From contig JACPVJ010000001.1 in NCBI GenBank assembly GCA_016191785.1, positions 1-46,981 on the forward strand: a DNA stretch of 46,981 nt, read 5' to 3'. Below, one piece after another: positions 14,722-23,614 of this stretch. Below the pieces are notes generated by a model. The model was given only the letters and a program-made list of their open reading frames with translations, was not told where the DNA came from and ran no database searches. The position numbers and the translations under genes were made by a program. The stretch is from Myxococcales bacterium (GTDB lineage: Bacteria > Myxococcota_A > Polyangia > Polyangiales > Polyangiaceae). Positions within the stretch are counted from its first letter, which is position 1, and every line of letters begins with the position of its first letter.

Positions 14722-16605
14722 TCAGTTCGTCGGGATCTGAACCTTCGGGCCGGCCGTTCCGTCGTTGCCGGGGTTGCCGCCGAGCCCGCCGAGCCCACCC
14801 GACCCGGGCAGCCCGGTGGTGCACGAGTTGCCGGTGAACGTGTGTGAGGCGACTGCCGTGCTGTAGGCCAAACACGCGCTGGGCCCGCCGCCGCCTCCGC
14901 CCCCTGGCGCGCCCGTGCCGCCGTTGCCGCCCGACGCTCCGGGGCCGCCCGAACCGCTGTCGTCGCTGTTGTTGCCACCGCCGCCCGGACCGCCGCCGTT
15001 CTGGCCCGAGGCACCGTCGCCGCCCTTTCCGCCGGTGCCGCCTTTTGCGCTGGTGATGGTGTTTCCCGTGACGATCACGTTGGCGCCCGCCGCCGCGAAC
15101 ACACCGAAGCTGCCGCCGCCGCCGCCGCCGCCCTTGCCCGAGTTGCCACCAAGGCCGCCACAGCCCCCCGAACCACCCCCGCCGCCCTTGTCCCAATAGC
15201 CGAAACAGAGCCCGCCGCCCGAGCCGCCGCCGCCGCCGCCGCCACCGCCACCGCCCTTGCCGTTGGTGCCGTTCTGACCGTTCTGGCCAGCGCGCGGCGT
15301 GTACGCACCAGAGACGGCACTGCCCAAGCTGGCCCCGCCCTGACCCGATTGCCCGGGGCTGCCGTTGCCACCCTTCTGACCCGGCTGACCGGGATTGCCC
15401 GGGTCGGAAAGCGCCGGGAGGCACCCGTTTGCCGAAGCGCCCGGACCGCCGTTGCCGCCCCCACTGAAGCCGTCGTCGCCGGTGAGCCCTGACTGGCCCT
15501 CGCCGCCGCCATCGCCGCCCTTGCCGCCCGGCTCGGCGCAGCTGGGTGCTGCGGCACCGCCGCCGCAGCTGCCGCACTTCTCGCCACCGTTGGCGCCCTT
15601 GCTGCCGCCCGGCGCAGTCGAGCTCGTGTGAGGCGTGCCGTCGGCGCCGGCTGAGCCCGCCGTCCCCGGGGCGGCCTGGATGTCGTTGAAGCGAACGTAG
15701 AGCTTGCCATTGCCGTCGACCAGGCGAACGCCGAAGGTGCTGGCGCCCGGGCCGGTGGGGGTCTGCGCCTTGATCGTCATGCCCTCGATGTGAGTGTCCG
15801 CGTCGATCTTCGGCGCTTGGAACACCGTGCCTTGCGCCTGCACGACGGTGGTCGCGCTCGCCGACCGCCGGAACTTGAAGTTGCTGTCGTACTCGTCGAA
15901 GCCGCCGTAGACGCTGATGCCGCTCTCGACGGTCACCGCTTCGCTGTACGTGTCGCCCGAGAGGCACACCGCCGGCACGGCGCCGGCCTTGGCCTTGGCG
16001 ATGGCGGCTGCGATGGTCTTCATCGGGTTGTCGCGGGTGCCTGCCCCGGTGGTGTCGTTGCCGTTGCCCGCCGAGACGTAGACGCACTGCTCGACCATGC
16101 CGTCGCCGCCGTCGCAGTTGTCATCACTGAAATTCGCGTCGATGGCGTCGGTGGTGTCCGCGGGCCACTTCGGGCACTTGTATTCGCAGCCGCAGTCGCC
16201 GGTGAGCGGGTTGTTGTCGATGTCCTTGTACCCAGCGGTGCACCCCGTCGAGCACTGACCGCCGTCGGTGCCGCCGGTGCCGCCGCCGCCCGTCGCGCCG
16301 GTGCCGCCGGTGCCGCCGCCGCCGGTTCCGCCGACGCTCGCGTCGGTGCCGCCGTCGCTGCCCGCTTGACCGCCACTGCCAGCGGCTCCACCCGCGCCGC
16401 CGGTGGAGCCGCCCGCGCCGCCGCCGCCCGTCGAGCCACCCGAGCCACCGCCGCCGCCGGCGCCGCCGGTCGCGCCCGTGCCGCCGTCTTTCGCGCCGCC
16501 ACCGCCGCTCGCGGTGTCTGCCTCGTCACCGCCTGCGCACCCCGCGAACGCGACCGCCCCGCTCAGACACACCACCACCAGCCCAAGCACCGCCGAAGCT
16601 CTCAT
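14722..16605 (-). CDS. Gly-rich collagen-like lipoprotein with DUF1565-type beta-helix segment
   Basis: 627 residues. Signal peptide with lipobox FAGC (Cys23) and a Gly/Ser/Thr tract to about 115. A Cys cluster follows (SCTAGYKDIDNNPL...CGCEYKC; about 120-150). A DUF1565-like part (about 175-290) contains VSAGNGNDTTGAGTRDNPMKT, which is the start pattern of right-handed beta-helix surface proteins. From about 310 to 590 the sequence is dominated by Gly with Asn, Ser, Asp and short collagen-like GxxG runs. Such proteins form long, stable extracellular structures. A CACAAT box lies 7 nt before the ATG. The frame continues upstream into the next gene in antiphase, which I rejected. Confidence 0.83.
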   Translation of the reverse strand: MRASAVLGLVVVCLSGAVAFAGCAGGDEADTASGGGGAKDGGTGATGGAGGGGGSGGSTGGGGAGGSTGGAGGAAGSGGQAGSDGGTDASVGGTGGGGTGGTGATGGGGTGGTDGGQCSTGCTAGYKDIDNNPLTGDCGCEYKCPKWPADTTDAIDANFSDDNCDGGDGMVEQCVYVSAGNGNDTTGAGTRDNPMKTIAAAIAKAKAGAVPAVCLSGDTYSEAVTVESGISVYGGFDEYDSNFKFRRSASATTVVQAQGTVFQAPKIDADTHIEGMTIKAQTPTGPGASTFGVRLVDGNGKLYVRFNDIQAAPGTAGSAGADGTPHTSSTAPGGSKGANGGEKCGSCGGGAAAPSCAEPGGKGGDGGGEGQSGLTGDDGFSGGGNGGPGASANGCLPALSDPGNPGQPGQKGGNGSPGQSGQGGASLGSAVSGAYTPRAGQNGQNGTNGKGGGGGGGGGGGSGGGLCFGYWDKGGGGGSGGCGGLGGNSGKGGGGGGGSFGVFAAAGANVIVTGNTITSAKGGTGGKGGDGASGQNGGGPGGGGNNSDDSGSGGPGASGGNGGTGAPGGGGGGGPSACLAYSTAVASHTFTGNSCTTGLPGSGGLGGLGGNPGNDGTAGPKVQIPTN

Positions 16606-16679
16606 GTCGGCAATTGTGCAACGAGCCCCGCCGCTTCTCAACTGCCGCCGGCCGAGGCGGCTGCCACGCCGCGTCAGAC

Positions 16680-17867
16680 TCACTTCTTTTTCTTCTTGGG
16701 CCGCGGAACCTTGCGCTCTTTCGGGCCCACGCTGACCTGCCCCCACACGTAGCCCACCTGTCGGCGAAACTGCCCGAGCTCGTCGCCGCCGAAGAGCCAC
16801 AGGTCCCTCGGGTCGGCGTCCATGTGCAGCATCGGTGCCCAGTGGCCGCTCGACACCCATGCCAGGACCTTCGGCGCGGTGAGGGTCGAGCGCAAGACCA
16901 CGATCCCGCACGCCGGCTTCACGGCGAGCCCCGAGCAGCCGCTCAGCACCTGCAGCTCTTCGTTGCCGATTGGACGCCACACCCACTGGCGCTCGAAGCG
17001 AAAGCCCTTCTGCTCCGCAATGTCGCGCTTGGCCTCGTCCGGCAAGAGGCCGAGCGCGGCCGCGGCCAGCGGCTTGTCGGGCGAGATCTTCGCATCGAGC
17101 TTGTCGCCTCGCGATACGCTCAGCACGACCTCGGCGTCGTTCCGCGGGCCCGAGCAGCAACGGAAACCGACGTTGGGCGCGCGGGACTCCGCCGACCGGC
17201 CGATGGCGTTCGCGCAGCGCCCCACCAGCTCGCCTTGCGGCGCATTGCCGCCCCGGACCGCGACCAGCGGACGCTCGGAGCCGCGCCCCCACGGGCTGTC
17301 GGTCCACTCCCACACGCCGCCGTGCATGTCCCGCGGCCCGAACTCGCTCTTGCACCCCACCAGGAACCCGGTCGGGCGCATCGCGGAGGTGCTGCCCGTG
17401 TTGCAGCGCTCGGCGCGGTACGAGCTGCCGTATTCGTAGGTGTAGTTGTTCGGCCCCTTGCACGCGCGCTCCCACTCGAGCTCGGTGCAGAGGCGCTTGT
17501 CACGCTCGGCGCACAGCGCGGCGGCCTCGGCGCGGGTCACGTTGGTGCGCGGGATGGCGCCTTCCTCGTTGGGAAACGGGAACGTGTCCATGTAGAAGCC
17601 GTGCAAGATCACCTGCTCGCCGGGCATTTCTTCGTCCGCCAGGCGCGGATAGGCATCGGGCGGGGTGCCCGCGACCAGCGCTCCCCCGGGGATCCACGCC
17701 ATGCCGGTCCGGGGCGGCGGCGGCGCCTCGGGCGGGCCGATGGACCCGCTGGGCGCGGGACCGGCGTCGCCGGTGGCGCGACCTTCACGACCGCGCCCAC
17801 ACGCCGCGACCGCGACGACCAGCACCAGGGCGCGCCAGCGTTCGCTCGTCGCGAACGCCCGCCTCAT
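16680..17867 (-). CDS. FGE/SUMF1-domain lipoprotein
   Basis: 395 residues. Signal with lipobox AVAAC (Cys23). Residues about 55-225 form a formylglycine-generating-enzyme-like (SUMF1) fold: MAWIPGGALVAGT at its start, LCTELEWERACKG, DMHGGVWEWTD, VAVRGG and VGFRCC. Many bacterial members of this family are not sulfatase activators but signalling or binding domains. No sulfatase is adjacent. The C-terminal about 165 residues are unrecognised and end in a Lys-rich PRPKKKKK. The start overlaps the NtrC stop by 4 nt, so it is the last gene of a four-gene operon. Confidence 0.86.
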   Translation of the reverse strand: MRRAFATSERWRALVLVVAVAACGRGREGRATGDAGPAPSGSIGPPEAPPPPRTGMAWIPGGALVAGTPPDAYPRLADEEMPGEQVILHGFYMDTFPFPNEEGAIPRTNVTRAEAAALCAERDKRLCTELEWERACKGPNNYTYEYGSSYRAERCNTGSTSAMRPTGFLVGCKSEFGPRDMHGGVWEWTDSPWGRGSERPLVAVRGGNAPQGELVGRCANAIGRSAESRAPNVGFRCCSGPRNDAEVVLSVSRGDKLDAKISPDKPLAAAALGLLPDEAKRDIAEQKGFRFERQWVWRPIGNEELQVLSGCSGLAVKPACGIVVLRSTLTAPKVLAWVSSGHWAPMLHMDADPRDLWLFGGDELGQFRRQVGYVWGQVSVGPKERKVPRPKKKKK

Positions 17868-19297
17868 GACTCGCCGCGCTCGTCCTTCTCGCGCAGCCCC
17901 AGCTCTTTCATCTTGAGCTGCAGACCCTTGCGCGAAATCTTCAGCAGCCGCGCGGCGTGGGTGACGTTGTTGTGGGTCTGATCCAGCGCCTTCAAGATCA
18001 GCTCGCGCTCGAGCCGGCTCATGGCCGCCTTGACGCGCTCTTTCAGACCGTCGGCCAGCGACTCGTCGATCGCCGCCGGCGGCTCGGAGGGGGTCGACGG
18101 GTGGTAAGCGTCGCCCCGCTTCACCTCGGGGGGCAGGTCGGCCACGCTGATGCGGTCGCGATCGCAGAAGAGCACGGCGCGCTCGACCAGGTTCTCGAGC
18201 TCGCGGATGTTCCCGGGCCAGGGATACGAGAGCAGCGTCTGCTCGGCCTCGGCGTCGAGGCCGCTCACGTTCTTCTTGAGGCGCGCGTTGAATTTCTCGA
18301 TGAAGTGCGCGACCAAGAGGGCGACGTCTTCGCGCCGCTCGCGCAGGGGAGGCAGACGAATCGAGACGACGTTCAGGCGATAGTAGAGGTCCTCGCGGAA
18401 CGCGCCGGCGGCGATCTCTTTCTTCAGGTCGCTGTTGGTCGCGGCGACCAGGCGCACGTCGACTCGGATGGTCTTGATGCCACCCACGCGCTCGAACTCG
18501 TGCTCTTGCAGCGCTCGCAAGAGCTTCACCTGCATCTCGATGGGAATCGTGCCGATCTCGTCCAGGAACAAGGTTCCGCCGCTGGCCAGCTCGAAGCGCC
18601 CGGGCTTGCTGCCGACCGCGCCTGTGAACGCGCCGCGCTCGTAGCCGAAGAGCTCGCTCTCCATCAGGTCCCGAGGGATCGCCGCGCAATTGACCTTGAT
18701 GAACGGCTTGTCGCGACGGGACGAGTTCTCGTGCAGGGCACGCGCGACCAGCTCTTTCCCCGTGCCACTCTCGCCGCTGACCAGCACGGTGGTGGGCGTG
18801 TCGGCGACCCGCTCGAGCACGGCGTACAGCTCTTGAATCCCGGCGCTGCTCCCGATGATGCCGTAGCGCGCGTCGACCGGCGGCGGCGCCTCCGCGCTGC
18901 GGGTGAACTCGGCGGACGAGAGGTCCCGGGTGCGCAGCGCCTTCTTGACGATGGTCCGCACCTCGGACTGATCGAAAGGCTTGGTGATGTAGTCGAAGGC
19001 GCCGGTCTTCAGCGCCTCGACCGCGTTGTCGACCGTGCCGTGCGCCGTGATCATCACCACCGGTAGCTCGCCGTCCAGGGCCACCGCCCGGCGCAAGAGC
19101 TCCATGCCGTCCATCTTGGGCATGCGCAGATCGGTGATCACCAGATCGATGTGGTTGTCTCCGAGGACCTCCAGGGCCTGCACGCCGTCGTCCGCCGTGT
19201 GGACGTCGTAGCCGTCCCGCGCGAGCTGCGCCGCCAGGACGCGACGCAGGTTGGGCTCGTCGTCCACGACCAAGATCTGTTTGCGCTCGGGCAGCAT
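17864..19297 (-). CDS. NtrC-family sigma54-dependent response regulator
   Basis: 477 residues. The receiver domain (about 5-120) has acidic D12/D13 and phospho-acceptor D56 (ITDLRMP). The AAA+ central domain (about 145-370) has Walker A GESGTGKE, the sigma54-contact loop GAFTGA, LFLDEIG and an arginine-finger region. The Fis-type helix-turn-helix is at the end ([22 protein letters not shown]). All key residues are present, so it should activate sigma54 promoters when phosphorylated. No histidine kinase is adjacent. It sits inside an operon with PEGA/TPR and FG-GAP proteins upstream and FGE downstream, unusual company suggesting control of an envelope process. Confidence 0.95.
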   Translation of the reverse strand: MLPERKQILVVDDEPNLRRVLAAQLARDGYDVHTADDGVQALEVLGDNHIDLVITDLRMPKMDGMELLRRAVALDGELPVVMITAHGTVDNAVEALKTGAFDYITKPFDQSEVRTIVKKALRTRDLSSAEFTRSAEAPPPVDARYGIIGSSAGIQELYAVLERVADTPTTVLVSGESGTGKELVARALHENSSRRDKPFIKVNCAAIPRDLMESELFGYERGAFTGAVGSKPGRFELASGGTLFLDEIGTIPIEMQVKLLRALQEHEFERVGGIKTIRVDVRLVAATNSDLKKEIAAGAFREDLYYRLNVVSIRLPPLRERREDVALLVAHFIEKFNARLKKNVSGLDAEAEQTLLSYPWPGNIRELENLVERAVLFCDRDRISVADLPPEVKRGDAYHPSTPSEPPAAIDESLADGLKERVKAAMSRLERELILKALDQTHNNVTHAARLLKISRKGLQLKMKELGLREKDERGES

Positions 19298-19312
19298 GGT
19301 GTCACCGCAGGG

Positions 19313-20635
19313 TCAATCGCAACGCGCGCCGCGCTTCGACGAAGCCAGCAGCTTGGAGCAGTAGAAGACCGCGGCCTTGCCGCCACCGGGCGCGCCGGCG
19401 ACGAAGATGTCGCGGTCGTCCTGCGGCACCACCCCGATGGCCGAACCCAGGCGGTCCCCCGACTCGGCGCTGGAGATGAAACGCGTCTCGAGCACCCAGT
19501 CGGGGTGCTCTTTGGAGACGTCGAAGACGAACACGGCGCCGGCACCCGACTCCTCGCGCACGTCCATGTGGGGCGCGCCCACCAGCACCTCACCGTCCCC
19601 GTTCTGGTCGAGGTCGGCGACCGCGAGCGCCGCCCCGAACTCGGCGCCGCCGCAACCGTCGAGGTCGGCCGTGGTGCGGCACTCGAGCTCGACGATGGGC
19701 GTCACCGCCTTGCACCCGGGCGAGGCCGCACCCTCGAACGCCGCCCCCGCGATCACGTGGACCGCCGCGTCGGTCGCGACCACCAGCTCGTCGCTCGAGT
19801 CGTCGGTGGTGACGGGCCCCGAGGTCAGGGTGCGACCGAACCCCGGCGTGGGCGAGCTCAGGCAATGCGCCAGTGCGCCGGTGTCGTCGAACACGTGGAC
19901 CCGGCTCGCGCCCGGCTCGCCCACGGCGATGAAGCGCTTCCCCTTGGCCTCGAAGATGGCGAGCGAGGCGCCGAAGGTCGGCCCCGCGGTGGCCGGGACC
20001 AGCTCGACGGGCTGCTGGGTGCCGGCCTCGTAGAACCAGGCAGCGCCCGGGCCGGACTCGAGAGAGGTGGCACCGGCGGCGACCACCGGCGACAGCGGGG
20101 CAACCGCCTGCCCGGGGGCGGAACGCTTGGGGCGCTCTGCGACGATCGACAGCTGCTTGCCGGGCTCGGTGATCACCAGCCCCGAAGGCCCATCGAGCCG
20201 GCTCAGGAACGCGGCCTCCCCCGCCTCGCACTGCACCTGGATCCCGGTTCCGTCCCAGCCCTCGGCGAAGCAGAGGGTGCGGGGTTTCCCGTCGAGCGTG
20301 GCCTTGGGCATCGCGGCTGCGGTCTTCGCCAGCGTGCAGCCGACGTCGCAGTGACCGCCCCGCGCGGCGTCCTTGCTCGCGCCTTGCCCGCCGCCGAGCT
20401 CGAACTCGGCGCCCCCGGTGTGACCGGGAGCCGCTCCGACGAACAGTCGATAGTTCCCGTCGGCCACCGCCACCGCCACGCTCGAGCCGAAGCCGGAGCC
20501 CACGCTGTCCGGCTTCTCGAGCAAGAGCACCGGCGAGTCGGCGCTGACATCGTCGAACCGAGCCCACGAGCAGGCGGCGACGAGCGCTCCGACGACCAGC
20601 GACGACGGCCCACGGAGGCGGAGCACGGCAGCCAT
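19313..20635 (-). CDS. FG-GAP repeat lipoprotein (integrin-alpha-like propeller)
   Basis: 440 residues. Signal with lipobox LVAAC (Cys22). Several FG-GAP-type blades are visible: GSGFGSSVAVAVADGNYRL, GPTFGASLAIFEAKGKRFI, GAEFGAALAVADLDQNGDGE (with a DxDxNGDG calcium loop) and GDRLGSAIGVVPQDDRDI. These build a seven-bladed propeller used for binding on the cell surface. The frame is open further upstream in a shadow of the next gene. ATG 20635 overlaps the upstream gene's stop by 1 nt (TGATG). Followed by ntrC after 15 nt. Confidence 0.88.
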   Translation of the reverse strand: MAAVLRLRGPSSLVVGALVAACSWARFDDVSADSPVLLLEKPDSVGSGFGSSVAVAVADGNYRLFVGAAPGHTGGAEFELGGGQGASKDAARGGHCDVGCTLAKTAAAMPKATLDGKPRTLCFAEGWDGTGIQVQCEAGEAAFLSRLDGPSGLVITEPGKQLSIVAERPKRSAPGQAVAPLSPVVAAGATSLESGPGAAWFYEAGTQQPVELVPATAGPTFGASLAIFEAKGKRFIAVGEPGASRVHVFDDTGALAHCLSSPTPGFGRTLTSGPVTTDDSSDELVVATDAAVHVIAGAAFEGAASPGCKAVTPIVELECRTTADLDGCGGAEFGAALAVADLDQNGDGEVLVGAPHMDVREESGAGAVFVFDVSKEHPDWVLETRFISSAESGDRLGSAIGVVPQDDRDIFVAGAPGGGKAAVFYCSKLLASSKRGARCD

Positions 20636-22305
20636 CAGAAGCGCCCTCCAATCGAGAAGCCCTGCGGACCGGGGGAGAACCCGAGGGTGAACTGCTGCTG
20701 GCGCCGACCGCGCGGCTCCGGCAGCGCCACGCGGCTCGGACCTCGGAGGCGGGCCGTGGGCCGTTGCTTGCGCGGGTCGTTGAACTCGACCGGCTTGCCC
20801 TTGACCGCGCTCGACTCGGGGAGCGGGTCTTTGATGAAGTTGTAGGTGGCGAACGCCCCCAAGATGCCGCCGATGGCGAACCCCGCGTTCGCGCCGATGG
20901 CGAACAGCCGCCCGCGTTTGACCCGCTCGTCGTCCTCCTCGAGCACGCCCGCTTTCCGGTCGTTCTCGAGCTCTTCGTGCAGGTTGTCCGACTGGATCCC
21001 GAAGAACACGCCGGCCCCGACGAACACCGCGCCGATCACGGCCTGGGTCCAGGCCGCGCCGCGGGGATACTTCTTCACCATGTCGGCGTGCAGCGGGAGG
21101 ATTTGCCCCGCCGGGACCGTGACGACCTCTTCGTAGGTCTTGTAGCCGCTGGAGGTGATCGTCACCTTGTGCTTGCCTGCGTCCGCCTTGACGGCGAGGG
21201 GCGCTTCGCCCGAGCGCCACACGCCAGCGGGCTTTTCGTCGACCGACACCTTGAGCTCGGGCGCGTTGCCGTCCACGCGAACGTAGCCGTAACCGACCCG
21301 GACCAGCTTGACCTCGAGCTCTTTCTGCTCGCCCCGGCCGAGATCGAGCTTCTGGTAGTACGGCTCGAAACCCGGCGCTTCCACCAGCAGGGTGTGCTTG
21401 CCGCTGGCCACCAGCTCACCGTGCGGAGTGACCCCCCAAGGTGGCCGCGCGCGGCGGTCGTCGTCGACGAAGACGTACCCACCGATCACGTTGGCGGCCA
21501 CCCGCAAGAAGCTCATGAACTCGCCCTGCGAGAGGTTCGCGCGGAAGTGGAACACCTTGGCGCGCTTCACCTCGACGGCGGCGTCGCAGGCCTTGAAGTC
21601 CATGTAGGGTTCGACCACCACGTGGTAGCTGCCGACCTCGAGGGTCAGATTGGCGGGCGACTGGGCTCGCGTGACCTCTTGCCAGCCGGGGTTCTGCCCC
21701 CCGAGCTTGAAGGCCGGGGCGGACTCGGTCGAGCGCGCGTAGAGCTTGATGGCCGCGCCCGGCGGGTCGGTCTCGATCAGCGCCAGCGACTTCATCGACT
21801 CGGCCGTGTCGACGCCCAGCGTGGGCGGCGGGCCGGGCGGAGCCGCGTCGGCCCCCGCGTCGCCACCGTCTTCTCCGCCGCCGTCTTCCGCGGCCGCGTC
21901 CGGCGGTGGTGTCGGTGGCGTGCCCTTGGCCGCCTCCAAGGCGGCGATGCGGCTCCGGACCTTGGCAGCGTCGGGCGCGGTCGGATCTTGAACCAAGTAC
22001 TCGCGGAACTTCTGGAGCGCCGGGTCGACTTGCCCGAGCTTCTGGTAGCAGACCCCGGCGTTGAAGAGGAAAGCAGCATAGGGCTGCTCGGCGTGACCCG
22101 ACTCGAACACCTTCGCCGCACCGGCGAAGTCACCGGCGACGAAGAGCGCCTGCCCGCGCTCCATTCGATCGCGAATCAGCTCGAGCTTCTTCGCCGACAC
22201 CGCCTTCCCGGACTGAGCTTGGGCTCCGTCCGGGGTCTGCAAGAAGGCGACGAGCAAGAGTAGCCCGGCGAGCGACGTGAGCGTTCTCGATACGACCCTG
22301 ACCAC
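20635..22305 (-). CDS. PEGA-domain TPR protein with two C-terminal membrane helices
   Basis: 556 residues from GTG 22305. Signal peptide, then TPR-like helices (about 40-125; FVAGDFAGAAKVFESG, KLGQVDPALQKF), an Asp/Glu/Gly/Pro linker, and beta-rich segments. These include PEGA-type sequences (LIETDPPGAAIKL, VRVDGNAPELKVSVDEKPAGVW; about 185-405). Two hydrophobic helices (about 425-445 and 475-500) are separated by an acidic loop. Probably envelope-anchored with the PEGA part exposed. Head gene of the FG-GAP/ntrC/FGE operon. Confidence 0.85.
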   Translation of the reverse strand: MVRVVSRTLTSLAGLLLLVAFLQTPDGAQAQSGKAVSAKKLELIRDRMERGQALFVAGDFAGAAKVFESGHAEQPYAAFLFNAGVCYQKLGQVDPALQKFREYLVQDPTAPDAAKVRSRIAALEAAKGTPPTPPPDAAAEDGGGEDGGDAGADAAPPGPPPTLGVDTAESMKSLALIETDPPGAAIKLYARSTESAPAFKLGGQNPGWQEVTRAQSPANLTLEVGSYHVVVEPYMDFKACDAAVEVKRAKVFHFRANLSQGEFMSFLRVAANVIGGYVFVDDDRRARPPWGVTPHGELVASGKHTLLVEAPGFEPYYQKLDLGRGEQKELEVKLVRVGYGYVRVDGNAPELKVSVDEKPAGVWRSGEAPLAVKADAGKHKVTITSSGYKTYEEVVTVPAGQILPLHADMVKKYPRGAAWTQAVIGAVFVGAGVFFGIQSDNLHEELENDRKAGVLEEDDERVKRGRLFAIGANAGFAIGGILGAFATYNFIKDPLPESSAVKGKPVEFNDPRKQRPTARLRGPSRVALPEPRGRRQQQFTLGFSPGPQGFSIGGRF

Positions 22306-22387
22306 GGCTCCAGACTTGAGCCTGGATGCGGCCTTGGCACAAGCCCGAGCCGATTCCGGCTCCCGGGGCGCGCGAAGCGCACGAAGA

Positions 22388-22417
22388 TTGAGGTCTTCCC
22401 CCCGCTCCCGCTATGCT
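22388..22417 (+). promoter_or_regulatory. Sigma70-type promoter
   Basis: TTGAGG (22388-22393), an 18-nt spacer and TATGCT (22412-22417), 18 nt before ATG 22436. Good match to both hexamers for so GC-rich a genome. Confidence 0.5.
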
Positions 22418-22435
22418 ATCGATTGCCGTCCCGGC

Positions 22436-23299
22436 ATGTCCCGAATCGCCATGCGCGCCCCCCGTCGCTTCCTCTTGGTCAGTGCCCTCGCGATCGCCCC
22501 GGCCCTCGCCCGGGCCGAGGACGCCCCCAAGCCATTCCCGCCCTGCGAGAAGACGCCGACCGAGGGTGACGTCGCGGGGGCCAAGGGCGCGTTCCAAGCG
22601 GGCCAGGCCTCGTTCGAGGAGGGCGACTACAACCGCGCCATCTCGTACTGGGACGACGCCTACCGGCGCGACTGCACCGCCCACGCGCTGCTGCTCAACC
22701 TGGCGCGCGCCCACGAGCTCAACAATCAGAAGCGTCACGCGGTGGTCGCGCTCGAGACCTACCTCGCGCGCCAGCCGAGCTCGCCGCAGCGCGATCAGAT
22801 CGCGCGACGCATCGAGGGCCTGAACGAAAAGATCTCCCAGGACTCGGGCTCGTCGGGGACCGGCGCTCCACCGGGGCCCGGCCCGGGCACCCGTCCGGGC
22901 GTCGAGCCCGTGCCGGGGCCCAAGGCCGACACCGGCGGCAAGCGGCCCCTGACGCCTCTGATCGTCGCCGGCGCGGGCGGCCTGATCACCGTCGTCGGCG
23001 GCGTGCTCTATCTGGGCGCGTCGTCGGACGTCAAAGACATCGAGGACAAGTGCGGCGGCCGCAACTGCCCTCCGAAGCTCGCGGAAGAGGGCAACGACGC
23101 GCGCACCAAGCAGACCACCTGGGGCATCGTCACCGTCGGCGGCTTGGCGGTCACGGTCGGCGGGCTCGCGTGGTACTTCCTCTCGAAGCCCGAGGCGCCG
23201 AAGACCACCGCCTCGGTCGCTCGGAAGCCCGCTTTGCCGCGGGTCGATCCGGTGGTCGGGCGCGGCTTCACCGGTCTGGCGGTCAGCGGCTCGTTCTGA
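22436..23299 (+). CDS. Secreted TPR protein with C-terminal membrane hairpin
   Basis: 287 residues from ATG 22436 (ATG 22451 is a possible alternative; both keep the signal peptide RRFLLVSALAIAPALARA). TPR-like helices (about 40-125; AGQASFEEGDYNRAISYWDDAY) are followed by a Gly/Pro linker. Two hydrophobic helices (about 180-200 and 225-245) are separated by a loop with CGGRNC. Same plan as the TPR protein at 1931-2950. It stands alone, divergent from the PEGA operon, and may share its regulation region. Function unknown. Confidence 0.82.
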   Translation: MSRIAMRAPRRFLLVSALAIAPALARAEDAPKPFPPCEKTPTEGDVAGAKGAFQAGQASFEEGDYNRAISYWDDAYRRDCTAHALLLNLARAHELNNQKRHAVVALETYLARQPSSPQRDQIARRIEGLNEKISQDSGSSGTGAPPGPGPGTRPGVEPVPGPKADTGGKRPLTPLIVAGAGGLITVVGGVLYLGASSDVKDIEDKCGGRNCPPKLAEEGNDARTKQTTWGIVTVGGLAVTVGGLAWYFLSKPEAPKTTASVARKPALPRVDPVVGRGFTGLAVSGSF

Positions 23300-23302
23300 C
23301 GG

Positions 23303-23566
23303 TCAACGCTCGGGCTCGGGCTCCGGCGCGCCCTCGTCGCTCGCCTCGACGTCCGCCTTCTTCTTCTGCTTGCTGGTGTAGACCACGAAGCGCGACTCTG
23401 CGCTCGGCCCGCCGTCGAGCCGCGACAGATCGGGCTCGAGCGGAAACGGCGTTTCGCTGGACGAGCCTCCACATGCCGTGAGCCAGGCGAGGAGCACGAA
23501 TGCCGACAGGGCGCACGCGGTTCGAATCACGGCAGCGCTCGTAGCACGACCCGCGCGAAGACGCAT
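23303..23566 (-). CDS. Small lipoprotein
   Basis: 87 residues from ATG 23566. Long basic N-region, hydrophobic core and lipobox LTAC (Cys32). The short mature part is acidic, with a KQKKK stretch and an EPEPER end. A much longer open frame upstream is antisense to the next two genes and is rejected. No known family. Confidence 0.6.
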   Translation of the reverse strand: MRLRAGRATSAAVIRTACALSAFVLLAWLTACGGSSSETPFPLEPDLSRLDGGPSAESRFVVYTSKQKKKADVEASDEGAPEPEPER

Positions 23567-23599
23567 GGGTATCGAATGGCCGCGGCCCACGATTTGCTC

Positions 23600-23605
23600 T
23601 AGCTT
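23600..23605 (+). promoter_or_regulatory. -10-like box, near-leaderless start
   Basis: TAGCTT at 23600-23605 lies 9 nt before ATG 23615. It probably serves the lipoprotein gene and ruvA downstream. Confidence 0.33.
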
Positions 23606-23614
23606 TCCCCGGCG

